54,183 bases of DNA from Gyrodactylus bullatarudis (GCA_012064415.1 SSNU01000180.1:1-54183); one strand, 5' to 3'. Shown: positions 21,817 to 33,869, counted from the stretch's first letter. A program made the numbers and translations. Notes: generated by a model not told the origin, from the sequence alone.

Positions 21817-22131
21817 AATACAGTCATTTTCACACATGATGACTCGAGATAAATTAAATTTTTCACGGAGGTTTTGATTTATACCTCTCTGCCCAAAATT
21901 CAAGTCAATCAGCGTTGAGAACTCGTTAGCCAATAAGGAATAATCAGTTTTTCACGTCATCCCCAATTCTTTGAACCTTCTTAAAATTAATATACTTTTG
22001 CTCATTGTATATGATTCGAAAGAGAATTTTCTCCTCTTTTCAATGCATCAACAATAAATTGTCTAGGATAAATAATAACAAAGATAAAATAACTCTGTTA
22101 TTTCAACTTTTTACATAAAGAGACTTACACC
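21817..22131 (+). repeat. 315-bp repeat, left inverted copy
   Basis: This segment (aatacagtc ... agacttacacc) is an inverted copy of 29653-29967 with the same length and near-complete identity. The two bound the pair of Gypsy elements. It is not part of the Gypsy LTR, because the LTR start (TGATTAAG) is defined independently next to the polypurine tract at 25938-25945. Confidence 0.8.
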
Positions 22132-22615
22132 ATTCGAAAGAGCATAAAATTTTATGCATTCTTAAAAAAAACTATAATCACAAGATTTGCCAGAATAGTT
22201 TGAGAAACAATAGTTAGCGACAAAAGACCTCATTATCAACAATGTCAAGAAACGCTCGAAATACTAATGTTGAATCACAGTAGATAATAGGAAAGAAGGG
22301 AGAGGAGGTTTCTCAGTGTGACATTGATTGACAGATTATAATACAAATACATGTAGTGATTATGAGTAATGACGTAATGTAGCGGGAAAATCTTCACACA
22401 TTAGACATGTTTTTTTAGCCTTTGACTTAAAACACCAAAGGGGAGGGGTTCCAGCATTCTGTCTATCCGTTTTGGCTTGATAAAGATTTTAGGATGATAT
22501 TTTTCAATATTGATTCTTTTGGTTCAGATTTTGTTTCTCAAACTATTCTGGCAAATCTTGTGATTATAGTTTTTTTTTAAGAATGCATAAAATTTTATGC
22601 TCTTTCGAATGGTGT
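22128..22615. repeat. MITE-like element with about 80-bp terminal inverted repeats
   Basis: The left arm (about 22128-22212, caccattcgaaagagcataa...) and right arm (about 22533-22614) are inverted copies. The roughly 320-bp interior has no transposase. It separates the 315-bp repeat from the Gypsy leader. The 315-bp repeat shares its last bases (cttacacc) with the point where the second Gypsy element joins at 29653, so two insertions chose nearly the same site. Confidence 0.7.
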
Positions 22616-22740
22616 TGATTTAGCAGAAGAATGAGAGAAGACAACCGTCACTGAACAATATATAATAATTAATAATCCTTATAATTATATTCATATTCAA
22701 GTCTTCTCTCACATTCAAGTCTCTGTTACAGTCAAATCAT
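22616..22740 (+). repeat. Gypsy G1 leader or LTR remnant
   Basis: The segment starts tgatttagcagaagaatgag and ends gtcaaatc before ATGGCGAGATGG. Its first 35 bp match 29558-29591 in the same window orientation, although that copy belongs to a minus-strand element. Its second half (gtcttctctcacattc) is the inverse of its first half. It therefore looks like a rearranged LTR, not a clean one. Confidence 0.5.
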
Positions 22741-25740
22741 GGCGAGATGGGCAGGATATGAACCTACACGGGGAGACCCCAATGGATTTCCAATTTTCAT
22801 ATCAGGAGTTTTTCCTTTTGGTCGAGTCCAAGCTTAGAACAACTGACTATCTCATCGGCTGCCCGGAGGCGAATTCAGACAAGGCCCTGGAAGTACTTTC
22901 GCTCAATTTTTTCCTGAACAGAATTAATGACAAGGTGTCGGCCAGGAAACTGATTGATGACCCAACGGTCGATTATAGCAATGTGGTTAGCAGATTGGAG
23001 GCGATCACCAGAAGGGCCAGAGACAGTGTAAATAAAGTGTTCACCAGGGTTGGTCGTAGGCCGAGCCCAAAAAGGCAAAATATGTCAGCAACCTTGGACT
23101 GCTTCAGGTGTGGAGAGAAGGGTCACGCCAGGAGAGATTGTCTAGCAAATGTGAGAAATGTCAAGTGCAGCCATTGCAAGAAGTTAGGTCACTCGCACTA
23201 CAATTGTCACACCAATAAGTTAAGGATCCGAAACGTGAATGAAGCTGACTCGTCAAGCTCATCTGACGAGAGCCTCGTTTTAAAGTCTCAAATAAAGTAT
23301 ATTAATAATTACGTTTTTAAAGTCCTTTCTAATGAAAATAATGATTTGTATTACGTTGAAGTTAAAGTTTTCGGTAAAGTTATTAAGTTCCTCATTGATA
23401 CAGGCTCGCAGGCTACGCTATTGCCGGCTTGTTATGTTAGGTCTAAGGATAAGGTCACAAAAGCAAAACCGCTTCTGGATTTCAACTCCAATCAAGTACG
23501 AACTATTGGTCAAGTTCTAGGAGCGAAAATTAAGTTTGAAGAAACATCCATACGTACAAATGTCGTAATCTTAAAAGACCAGACGCCGCTTCTCAGCTGC
23601 GCAGACGCAGTGAGGTTAAGGGTGGTCAAATTCGCTAGCCCCGTCAAAATTGTGGCCACGGCGATCATCGCATCATTCAGGACTAAGGAAGGAGTCTCGT
23701 TTACGGGGATGTGCTATGCTCCTAGGAAACTAGCATTTTCGGTTAAAAGTCTTGTGGAGGACGAAATAAAGTTTCAAGTAAAGAATGCTAACCTGTATCA
23801 AGTATATGATCCCATAGTAGCTGCCCCTATTGTTCCTGTGTTTAAAAAAGAAGGCTCCAGTCGTCCACTAAGGCTATGCATGGATTTCAGTCTTACGTTA
23901 AATGAGTTCATTGATTCAGAGGCATACTGCATGCGAACTATTTTGGAAATTCGGCAAGATCTTGGCAGTTTTAAAGTTATGAGTGTCTTGGATCTCAAGG
24001 ACGCTTATCTGCAGATTCCATTGGACGAAGAGAGTCAAAAGTACACCACCATGTCCACCCACATGGGGTATTTCAATTCTAAAGTTCTTCAATTTGGAAT
24101 TTCTACAGCTCCCAGTATGTTTCAAAATGTAATGGGCAGGCTCTTCAAGGATATTAAATGAGTTAGGGCATACCAGGATGATATCATCATTGGTGCTGGC
24201 AACGAAAAGGATCATGATGTTGCATACAAAAAGGTATCGGAACTTTTGGAAAAGTTTGGTTTTAAAGTCAACGAAAATAAAAGTCAAATAAGTAAAAAAC
24301 TGTTAAGTATCTAGGATATGTCATATCCAATGGAGTTCTTCTGCCAGATCCAGAAAAAATTGTCAGGTTCAAGGCCCTAAAGATGCCATCTGACAACCAA
24401 GAATTATTAAGTTATTTGTCTGTGATCAGAGAATATGATGTGTTCAATAAGAATTTTGGTCCGAAGACGGCGCATTCGTATGACCTTACTAAAGCTTCTT
24501 CCGAATGGCGCTGGTCAACGGAAGACTCTCAGGTGCTAAAGGAAATCATTGAGGAGATATCTAAGGGCTCCATCACTGCATATGACCAAAACAGAGAGCT
24601 GTGGCTGTCAACAGATGCATCCGCGGCGGGCATTTCTGCAGGTCTCTCACACGGGCCAAACGAGATAGTTGACGTGGTCAGTCGCAAGCTTAACAAACAT
24701 GAAAAGAATTACTCGGTCACGGACAAGGAGACTCTAGCAATTGTCTTTGGTGTGGGCAAGTTCCATAAGTACCTACGTTGTCGAGAATTCACTCTGAGGA
24801 CTGATTATCAGGCCCTAACGTATATCTTGAATCCCAAATCAGTGGGCAAGACGGTTAACCAGAGGTTGTGCAGGTGGAAGATGAACCTGAGGCAGTATCG
24901 TTTCAAGTTAGAGTTCGTCAAAGGCAAGGAAAACGTGTTACCGGATCTTTATTCGAGGTTGACGAGCATTCAGAAAGAAAGTCAGATTGACTGTGCGTGC
25001 CAGGTTCTTAACAGAGTATCTCGGGCTGAGACGAATGTTCTGGAAAAGGAATTAAGGTCGTCTAAAGATGAAGAAATTAGGTTGTTAATGAAATATATTG
25101 TGAAAGGGTGGCCCAAAAGTTTACCTGAAACCATGCTTCCATTCACATGTGCAAAAGAGGACTTGTTCATCGAAGAAGGTTTATTGGTACGTGGCACATA
25201 AGTGGTTGTTCCAAGAGAATTAAGGGTCAAGGCACTGCAACATACGCATCAAGGCCATCCAGGCATTGCTAAAATGAAGGAATGGGCCAGGAATTTATAT
25301 TGGTGGCCGGGCATGCACAAAGCCATCGTCAAGTTCTGCAATTCATGCGTCACCTGCATAAAAAATTCAAATTTGAGGCACAAGCAGGCCTTGAAAGCCT
25401 GGGCTGAACCGTCAGAGCCATTGGAAAGGGTTCATTTGGACGTTGGCTTCTCGAATGGAAAAGAGTTCATGATCGGTGTAGATGCTTTCTCCAATTAGGT
25501 TTGGGTCTCGTTACTTAAAGATCAATCAGCAGCATCGGCATGTCGTTTTGTGGAAAATATCTGTAAAGGTCAAGGGGTGCCAAAATCATGTGTCACGGAT
25601 AATGGAAGAAACTTCGCATCGGCTCAGATTCAGGATCTGGCAAAAATGAACAACATAAAGTGGATTTTCACGCCCCCTGGTCATCACCAGTCGAACGGTA
25701 GAGCAGAGGTATTAGTAAAGGATTACTTTTCTTGCAACGA
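22739..25740 (+). pseudogene. Gypsy element G1 gag-pol remnant
   Basis: ATG 22739 is out of frame with the long frame 22758-24161, so gag is damaged. The order is: two zinc knuckles (CFRCGEKGHARRDC, CSHCKKLGHSHYNC), aspartic protease (LIDTGSQATLLP), RT (VLDLKDAYLQIPL; AYQDDIIIG after a TGA at 24159), a frameshift near 24300, RNase H (LSTDASAAGISAG, KETLAIVFG, LRTDYQAL), a TAA near 25199, then integrase with the HHCC region (HTHQGHPG...CNSCVTC), DVGFSNG, a TAG near 25496, TDNGRNF and PPGHHQSNGRAEV. The integrase ends at about 25722, where sequence of the opposing element begins. Domain order RT-RNase H-integrase places it in Gypsy (Metaviridae). Confidence 0.9.
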
Positions 25741-25937
25741 GCCGGACAAGCAACTTAGTCAAGAATTGTGTGAGAGAAGACTTGAATATGTAATTTATTA
25801 AAACAATTACTTAAACACAATGATACTGATGACTGATTCGCAGTTTCAAACCGTGAGCGGTAAATCAAGCATATAACTAGAACGCATATTGAATGCACAT
25901 TCAAAAAACTATATCACTACTTTACACTACTTAATCA
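25740..25937 (-). repeat. Gypsy G2 3' LTR (partial)
   Basis: On the minus strand a polypurine tract, ggagggga (25945-25938), is followed by TGATTAAGTAGTGTAAA, matching the start of the 5' LTR (29652 downward: TGATTAAGTAGTATAAA). The LTR runs to about 25740, where it abuts the broken G1 integrase. It is longer than the 5' copy and diverged from it. Confidence 0.65.
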
Positions 25938-25963
25938 TCCCCTCCGAAAGTTATCAAGTAAGA

Positions 25964-28868
25964 TTATATTAAGCGGTCTCTTGGCTTCCTCACCCTTCCC
26001 GGCCTGGGAACTTCAAGATTTGTACCCTCATCAACAATTGGAGAAGTAACTAAGGGTTGATGGCTCACTGGTAAGACATCTTCATCATGTATTAATCTTC
26101 CATTCGCTTCTCTCCAAGTGTGCTGGGAATTTCTCATCACCTCTGTAGGACCCACCCAGCCCTTGCCTTCTACAAATATCAAAGCCTTTTCGTTTTTAAT
26201 TCTCCTGTAATTTTAAATTCATCTCTGAATAAGGTCTGAAGGCAAAAAACACATCATTTGGGGTGAGACCTTTTGAATTAGGTGTTGAGTTTCTATGTGC
26301 CACAAATTCATTAATTGCCTTTTTCTTGGTCATTATGGCTGTTTTGGCTAAGAACATTCGTAAATCCCGTATAAGTGATTCTACAATGCCATTGGATTGA
26401 TGCTGACCTGGTGGGGTTTGACATAGAGTAATATTCTTAGCCCCAGCATATTCCTTAATTTGTAGTGCCACAAAATTTGTTCCATTGTCAGATACCAGAA
26501 TCCTTGGATATCCAACCAACTGAAAAATCTCATGAAGAGTTTCCATAGTGTGTTCTGCTGATAGAGATGGCAAGACTTTCATTTGGATCCATTTAGAAAA
26601 AGCATCAATCAAAACTAATATCGACTTTCCATCTACATGTGCTACATCTACATGTACTCTATTCATACATATATCAGTTTCTGGCCAGGTTCCTAGGTTA
26701 GTAATCAACCTTCTCCTGCGATTCCTTTGACAAGTCAGACAAGTATTCACCCAACGATTAACATTATAGTACAATCCAGGCCACTAGCAGTATTTCTTCG
26801 CAATATTGTACATTGCATCATGTGCTGGATGATTGGTATGAAGTCCTTCTAACACTAAACTCCTGAGTGGTTTAGGTACTACTACTCTATCACCAATGTA
26901 CACTACATCTTCCATAACATACAGATCCTCCTTGAATTGGGTGAACTCCCTTAGGGGTTTGATGTTGCCTCCCCACTTCCTTGCAATTTTATTTCTCAAC
27001 AAGCGATACACTACATCATCAGTTCCTTTGATGGCTTCCAGCAGTGTTTCATGAGAGCCATTGAGGTATGTGACATTTACTTGTGGAATGACAAGAAGCT
27101 CATCAACAACCTCCAATTTATCTTCTTTTATACCAACTCTCGATAAGGCATCTGGGAAGGACATCTGCTCACCCTTTCTGTACTTGATATCATAGTTGAA
27201 TAGTGATAGCCATTGCCTCCAACCATCAACTCTTGAAGAAACTCGTCTGTTTTCTGTATGATCCGAGAAAATATATTGCAAAGGGTTATGATCTGTATGT
27301 ATCACAAATTTCTTTCCAATCAGGTACCTGTAAAATTTGCGTACACCATATACCACTGCCAAGGCCTCACGTTTCAAGTTTGAGTATTTCCGTTCAGCTG
27401 GTTTGAGTAATCTGCTTGAATAATGGATTACCTGTTTCATTTCCACATCATGATAAATAACAGCACCCAGTCCGTCAGAGGATGCATCCGTACTAAGGTA
27501 TACAAGTTTATCAGGATCATATATCGTGACACTAGCTTTAGCAATTCTGGTTAATACCAACTCCAAGGCTTTTGTATACTCCTCACACCAATGCCATTCC
27601 ACATCTTTCGATAATAAACCAAAGACTTTGCACAGCAGAGGTGAATAGCTCTTACACATCATGCCATAATATTGCAGCATACCTAGTAGACTCTGCAATT
27701 GACTCCTATTTGTTGGTGTGCCAAGAGCTTTGATTTTCGCAATCTTATCTGGGTCAGGTAAAACTTCCCCATTGCTAATAACAAATCCCATGAATTGAAT
27801 ATTCTCACTGCATTTTTGTAATTTCTGAAGATTAACCTTGAACCCATGAGTCCTGAGACGATCAGAAACCATATCATAGATTTCATCATGTTCAGCTACT
27901 GATTTGCCACCAATTATGATATCATCTTGGAACACAGCCATTCTGGGTATTCCTGCCAAAACTCTGTTCATAGCCTCCTGAAATATTCTAGGAGCTGCTG
28001 AAAGTCCAAATTGTAACTTGGTAAATTGAAAATAACCCAAATGAGTCGAGATACATGTCAGGTACCTTGATTCCTTGTCAAGTTCTATTTGATGATAAGC
28101 ATCCGAGAGATCAATAACAGAGTAGTATTTGCAGCCAGCAACCTTGGAAAGTAGATCTTCAATACGGGGCGTCGGATACGAGCCCGGATCAATAAACAAA
28201 CTAGCAGTCTTATGATATCCACTTGTCAGGCGAATATCACCATTCTTCTTATGTGCATTGAGAGAGGAGCTGCCATAATGGGATTCTCCCCAGGTTCTAT
28301 GATACCTGCTTCCAACCATTTCTTCAACGTCAGTTCAACCTTAAGCATCAGAGAAACAGGTACATTCCTGTGGTGAAAGATTAAGTTCCGCTTATCAACC
28401 TGTCGTGTCAAAATGAGACTTGCAACAAAGGTTTTTCCAACTGTGAATACATGATTTGCCTGCATTAACGATAATGAGATACCCAGGGTTTCACATGTTG
28501 CACGATTTAAGATAAATTTCTCCATCTCAGTGACAAGAAATGAGCATAAACATCTTGAGTTGCCATACTTTATGTTAAGATTTTTCACTATACCATGAAC
28601 TGCAACTTTGATACCGCTAACTCCAGATATATAAATAGGAGAGGCGAGAGTTTCATAACACGAACAGTGAGCTTCAGCAAACCATCTTGGAATTAGATTA
28701 ACAGAACTCCCACTATCAACAAGGAACTGGTTTCTAACCCTTTTGAAAGCCTCAATCTCAATTTCAACATATTTTAAAGGACAAACACATGAGTACAGAG
28801 AATTGTTCTTTATTGAAATTTCAGAAAGATTGGTCTCAAGAATAGTCTGCTCGACTTCATTAACCATT
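25964..28868 (-). pseudogene. Gypsy element G2 pol remnant
   Basis: On the minus strand: protease (FLVDSGSSVNLIP) in 28867-28226, a frameshift near 28250, then RT-RNase H in 28319-26784 (VIDLSDAYHQIEL, VFQDDIIIGG, LSTDASSDGLGA, REALAVVYG, HTDHNPLQY). A TAG near 26786 interrupts the zinc-binding region (HPAHDAMYN ... CLTCQRN). Integrase follows in 26774-26196 (VHVDVAHVDGKS, SDNGTNF, PPGQHQSNGIVE). A frameshift near 26190 leads to the C-terminal segment 26182-25964 (EGKGWVGPTEV), ending in a basic tail RVRKPRDRL. All domains are present but with several lesions. Confidence 0.9.
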
Positions 28869-29556
28869 GGTTTATTACAGTCCCTAGCATAATGACCTTT
28901 TTATTACAATTTCTGCACGTGATATACTTCTTAATACATTCTGGATGATACTCCTACTTTTTACACGTTAGACAGAAGGGGTTCTTTCTTGAATACCTTG
29001 TAGTGGACAGGGTATTGACTTCCACACGTTTGGTTGTTTGTAAGACTTCGTTATTAATTTTCTTCTCCAAAGCCTCCACCTTCTTAATGATGTCATCCAA
29101 CAATACATCTTCATTCATTTCAGATATTCTAGACAAAATCTTATGGTCATCCAAACCCCTCATTATCTGCGTAATGATTTCTTTTTCAGAAAACTTTGCA
29201 ATCGTAGCAGCCTCTCTCAAAGTTTCAATGTATTTCCGAAATGGATTTCCATTTTGCTTCAAATCATAAAAGGCAGCTCTAGCCGACCAAATAAATGGTG
29301 CCGGACAAATATCTTGTCTTATTGCATTAACAAAATCTGGCCACAAAACATTATCCAGATCATCTTCCCCAGGATATATTGCCCTGACTTTCTGTGCAGA
29401 AGAAACATCTAAAGCTGCACAGAATTTATCAATCTTCGTTTCATCTTTGAAAATTTTGGCCGCTTTGAAATAACGTGCGACCGTCCAGATGAAATGATCG
29501 TAATCTCTATGTGAATCTGGAATATTTAAAGTCTTTTCTATTGCCCATGTCGCCAT
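28868..29556 (-). pseudogene. Gypsy element G2 gag
   Basis: The frame starts at ATG 29556 (MATWAIEKTLNI) directly after the 5' LTR and runs 200 aa to 28954 as a mostly helical capsid-like protein (FIWTVARYFKAAKIF, WSARAAFYDLKQNGNPF). A stop after FCLTCKK and a frameshift near 28900 break the nucleocapsid part; CRNCNKK is the start of a CCHC zinc knuckle. Capsid-like regions of this kind assemble the retrotransposon particle. A related region exists in G3 (41232-41600). Confidence 0.85.
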
Positions 29557-29652
29557 GATTTAGCAGAAGAATGAGAGAAGACAACCGTCATAATTATATT
29601 CATTCAAACAACTGTATCACTATATTCATTCATTGTTTATACTACTTAATCA
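29557..29652 (-). repeat. Gypsy G2 5' LTR (short)
   Basis: On the minus strand it begins TGATTAAGTAGTATAAAC at 29652 and ends next to ATGGCGACATGG. It is only about 95 bp, against about 200 bp for the 3' copy, so an internal deletion is likely. The adjacent tggcgacatgg may serve as primer-binding site, by position only. Confidence 0.55.
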
Positions 29653-29967
29653 GGTGTAAGTCTCTTTATGTAAAAAGTTGAAATAACAGAGTTATTTTAT
29701 CTTTGTTATTATTTATCCTAGACAATTTATTGTTGATGCATTGAAAAGAGGAGAAAATTCTCTTTCGAATCATATACAATGAGCAAAAGTATATTAATTT
29801 TAAGAAGGTTCAAAGAATTGGGGATGACGTGAAAAACTGATTATTCCTTATTGGCTAACGAGTTCTCAACGCTGATTGACTTGAATTTTGGGCAGAGAGG
29901 TATAAATCAAAACCTCCGTGAAAAATTTAATTTATCTCGAGTCATCATGTGTGAAAATGACTGTATT
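29653..29967 (-). repeat. 315-bp repeat, right inverted copy
   Basis: This is an inverted copy of 21817-22131. It lies directly outside the G2 5' LTR. Its inner end (ggtgtaag) is the likely target flank of G2. Confidence 0.8.
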
Positions 29968-31430
29968 AGTGAATTCTCAGTCTAAAAGTTGAATCTAGTA
30001 TTAAGGCTATGAACATGATATGAGTTGAATTTTTCAATAAGACAATGATCCAAAACTCACATCCAAAAGCACGAAAACTTTTTAAAGAAAAACGAAAATA
30101 TGCTTTGTTGGTGTCTTGAGGTCATATATTTAAATAAAATCATCGACCCCCACAGAACCATCTTAGGTATTAATGACTTTGACGGCATCATATTTATTCA
30201 GCCAACATGCAATTGTGTTTTCTTAACCTTTAAGAAGTCATTTCTATTGACAGGAAAATCTGACAAAAACAAAAGTTATATATTCTTTTACAGCTCGAAG
30301 AGATAAATAATTTGATATAAATTTCATTCTCAGGAAAATTCTATTGTCAAATTTATCGGTAAAAACCAATTTTTGAGCACTTAATCGGCTTAAATAGACA
30401 CATGGTAACATTTTATGTATTAATAAAAACTACCATTACCTTTAATAATTATCATAGAAGTTGAACATTGTTGCCATTTGGACATATATGATGAAGGAGT
30501 TAAAAAACAAAAAAATCTTCTTCTAAGTTTTACTCAAACATTCTGAAAAAGATGCAAAAATAATTCCATCTTCAAAGGTTTTCTAATGGCATCGAAAGTG
30601 CTAATCATTATCTCACTCAAAATATCTTTTTTAATTATCGTGTATTTTGATAAGAGAAGTTTTGAAACTGATAAATCAATATTTATTTTTTCCAACAATT
30701 GATATAATTTAAGATGTCCCTATGCAGTAACTGTCTCATTGGTTCTGGTAAGTTGGTACAAGAACCAGAGAGACCCAAACATTTATTTTTAAAAAAGATC
30801 TTAAAACTGTCGTCTTTAAATACGTTGAACATTTTTTCTGATATGGTATTTAGATTATAATTATTGAAGACTGACTAAAAAACAGCTTACACCATTTTCC
30901 TTATTTAATATATTAAAAATTCACTCGGATTTCTTTATTTTTTATCTCTTAACTAAATTATGTAATAGTGAATTTTTGAAATAAATGAAAAACCTACATT
31001 GCTGCCGTCTTGAATCTAGAAATGAAATATGAAAAGTTAAAACGAAACGCATAAAGGCTAGAACCGTGTTTGTGGAGTGTAAAAATACACCTCCATTCAT
31101 TTGTGTACATTTTTTGTATCTTCACAGTCTTTCAACAAATAAATAAAATATATATTACATACGCCCACCCGTAAGTAATAATGCAGAATATACTTGGTTA
31201 TTTCTTTACTGGTTTTGTAACACAAAATTCAGATAGTTTAACAGATCTAATCGAAACTGATAAATGATTTCTAAGAGCAGATTCGGGGTTAGCAAACATA
31301 GAAATTTGAGTGACATATTCCAAGCATAAAATAATTCCTCAATATTTATTTGGCTTTGTGATACCTCAGAGATCGAGTCAAGGATTCATAAGAAAATAAA
31401 AACAAAGGATTATAGACAATAATTTGGAAT
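29968..31430. other. AT-rich DNA without a gene
   Basis: A plus-strand frame at 30100-30306 has no family features. There are several polyadenylation-like aataaa motifs but no coding context. Confidence 0.5.
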
Positions 31431-32370
31431 TACAGTTGTCCCCCAGGTTTGGCATATGGGAAAGGGCAAACCCCACTTTTCCAAGAAAAAAATGTTTTTT
31501 TCTTTTGTCCATATACCTTTTAGTAGGTCTATTAGTTACTTAGAAATTTTTTTTCCGAAAAATATCAAGAATTTGAGATTTTCATATCATTTTGTGGGAA
31601 ATTGAATTCTGATCAGAATGATATAGAGTTTCGGTATCAAATTGTTAATGGTGGCGGTGTAAACTTCACAAGAAAAGCTTTTCATAATTTTCTATTTTAT
31701 GTTGAATGTACGAATTTGACAAGAATGATAATTACAGGTTAAACGAATTGCTAATTATAATTAGCAGTGTAGTACACATGTTCTTCACATTGTACAACTC
31801 ACATTGTAGACTAATGTAGAAAATCGATAATGATTTCTTCCTGATTAATCCTATTTTATTTTCTTCATCCTTCCACTAATACAAATTTGAGGACCAGTAA
31901 CTTTAGTTAGCCATAACTTTCTTATAAACAAAGATAAAAACAAAATCTTTTCAGCAAATAATTCCAGATACAGATTAAGAACTTCTTCAGAATTATTTTG
32001 CTGAAAAGATTTTGTTTTTATCTTTGTTTATAAGAAAGTTATGGCTAACTAAAGTTACTGGTCCTCAAATTTGTATTAGTGGAAGGATGAAGAAAATAAA
32101 ATAGGATTAATCAGGAAGAAATCATTATCGATTTTCTACATTAGTCTACAATGTGAGTTGTACAATGTGAAGAACATGTGTACTACACTGCTAATTATAA
32201 TTAGCAATTCGTTTAACCTGTAATTATCATTCTTGTCAAATTCGTACATTCAACATAAAATAGAAAATTATGACCTACTAAAAGGTATATGGACAAAAGA
32301 AAAAAACATTTTTTTCTTGGAAAAGTGGGGTTTGCCCTTTCCCATATGCCAAACCTGGGGGACAACTGTA
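31431..32370. mobile_element. TA-flanked palindromic DNA-transposon derivative
   Basis: The outer ends are TACAGTTGTCCCCCAGG (31431) and its complement ending at 32370, so the element is CAGTTGTCCCCCAGG... flanked by TA, as in the Tc1/mariner/pogo superfamily. The arms (31431-31957 and 31997-32370) are almost perfect inverted copies around a 39-bp spacer. The left arm has about 165 bp (roughly 31515-31695) that is missing on the right. No transposase is present; the frames at 32233-32522 lie in the repeat. Confidence 0.8.
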
Positions 32371-32395
32371 TATATAAAAGAGATATATTCAAAAA

Positions 32396-32430
32396 ACCAT
32401 ATGCACATTTATCAAAGCATCATCAGGTTT
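32396..32430 (-). ncRNA. Decayed PLE hammerhead core
   Basis: On the minus strand CTGATGA (complement of 32420-32426), 8 nt tgctttga, then TAAA instead of GAAA. The flank ccatatgcacattt matches the PLE-A end at 33787-33799 (gccatatacgcattt). It is a short, mutated PLE terminus with no coding part. Confidence 0.4.
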
Positions 32431-32739
32431 GTCTCAAAACAGAAGTAGACTGGACAGGCATACAGTACAGCAGACCGAGGCTCATAAGGTCCGGCAAGAC
32501 AAATCAAGTGGTATTGCTTTAAAAATGATTTTTCACTTTTCTTGATACAAATAAATCCGAGAGGTAATTTATGAATGAAATAATTCCGTGAAATGGATGA
32601 AGATTGCGAATATTCAATAATTAAGCATTTATGGATTCTGCAACATTTGATGTAAGAAAACCATAAAGACATACAGGAAATGCAAAGTTTGTCCAGTTCT
32701 CAGGGGCTAAATCTGAGAAAATAATTTATAGAATGGGGC

Positions 32740-33540
32740 TAGTTTTAAGATTATTCCCACTTTGGGGCTACTTTTGGAATTAAGCCTTCGATAAAATTTA
32801 GAGTTTGGTGCATTCTCTCACCTTGCTCATCAGAAATAGTTCCAAGGGTAACCTGATGAAAGAAATCATAATGATAGAAAATGTAACTTAAGATCCATGA
32901 GAGAACCTAGCTCAGAATAAGATTCCAAAAGTTCTTCAACCACTTCATTAGAGTGTATATTATTATTAAAGAGTTCAAATGCTTTTAAATGCTCTCACCT
33001 CTCCATCTATGAGAGAGAAACAAAATGCATCATCCTTTATCAAATAATTTATTTTGGGACCAGTAAAAACTCCCTCATCAATATTACCTATGAATAAATA
33101 GCTAATTTTTTAATAAAGGAAAGCAAGACTATGAGAGTTTTTAATGACAAGAGCTGGCGCTTTCCTCTGTAGACTGACTGTCAATGAATTCTTATTGAGG
33201 ACGCTGAGGTAATGCTAACTTTGGAACATCTTGACAGGTTCTTAAATTAGGATGTAACTTTAAAGAGTATTATAAAAAAAGTGGAAATTTATATTTAAAT
33301 TCTCACCTGTGTAGATGGTCGAGCGTTCCTCCGTATTCTTATAGGACAAAAATAGCAGTCTTTCAAATGATTGAACGGCGGTGCCCAGGCTTTAATTCTG
33401 TTCCTATAAGCTCGGCCATTTGGTTTCTTCACAACAACCGACAAATTGATAAAGGAGAAAAATCTCTTCTTGGATTGATTTCTCGTCCAAAGTAATCCGA
33501 AATCATTCTTTCCAAGTCAGGATTTATTAGGTACATATTT
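32740..33540 (-). pseudogene. Decayed repeat-associated ORF (HFL/SDEHGERFHQ family)
   Basis: On the minus strand several frames give pieces of a protein I recognise as widespread and repetitive in invertebrate genomes. Near 33535-33480: DLERMISDYFGREI. Near 33430-33315: AWAPPFNHLKDCYFCPI. Near 33090-32990: DEGVFTGPKINYLIKDDAF. Near 32985-32890: EVVEELLESYSELG, then LKLHFLSL. Near 32880-32800: DFFHQVTLGTISDEQGERMHQ. Frames change at least four times. GT-like donor sites after two segments (ggtgagag, ggtgagaa) are compatible with introns, but stops between the segments favour a pseudogene. The molecular function is unknown to me. Confidence 0.5.
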
Positions 33541-33869
33541 AGGTTCTTTATATATAGATAAATTCGAATTTTTTAAATATCTTTTCACTCCGGTTGAAAA
33601 TAGTAAGACTGTTGATTTCACCTATTCATATATCGCAGTCTAAACATTTTTGAGAAATAACGAACTTTCTGAAGAGCAAAATAATTTTTATTATGAATAG
33701 GTAATTCACGTTGTTTATCAAAAACGTCCGAGTATGCTCTTAAATTCATTATTTGGAGATTCATAAGAAAGTGATATACTAAACGCCATATACGCATTTC
33801 TTAAAGCATCATCAGTGTTATTGCTTTAAAATTGATAAAAGTTAAAAATTCATTCAAGTTAATAATTAA
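33538..33869. repeat. 332-bp repeat, copy 1 (PLE terminus and flank)
   Basis: It is nearly identical to 53706-54037 in the same orientation. It includes the PLE-A hammerhead core and about 240 bp beyond it, including atcaaaaacgtccga, the motif seen beside other PLE ends. The shared block is therefore probably a PLE pseudo-LTR. Confidence 0.8.

Noticed and set aside
21817..22131. 5' LTR of Gypsy G1
   Set aside because: The inverted copy at 29653-29967 lies outside the G2 LTR start fixed by the polypurine tract, so the segment is flanking repeat and not LTR.
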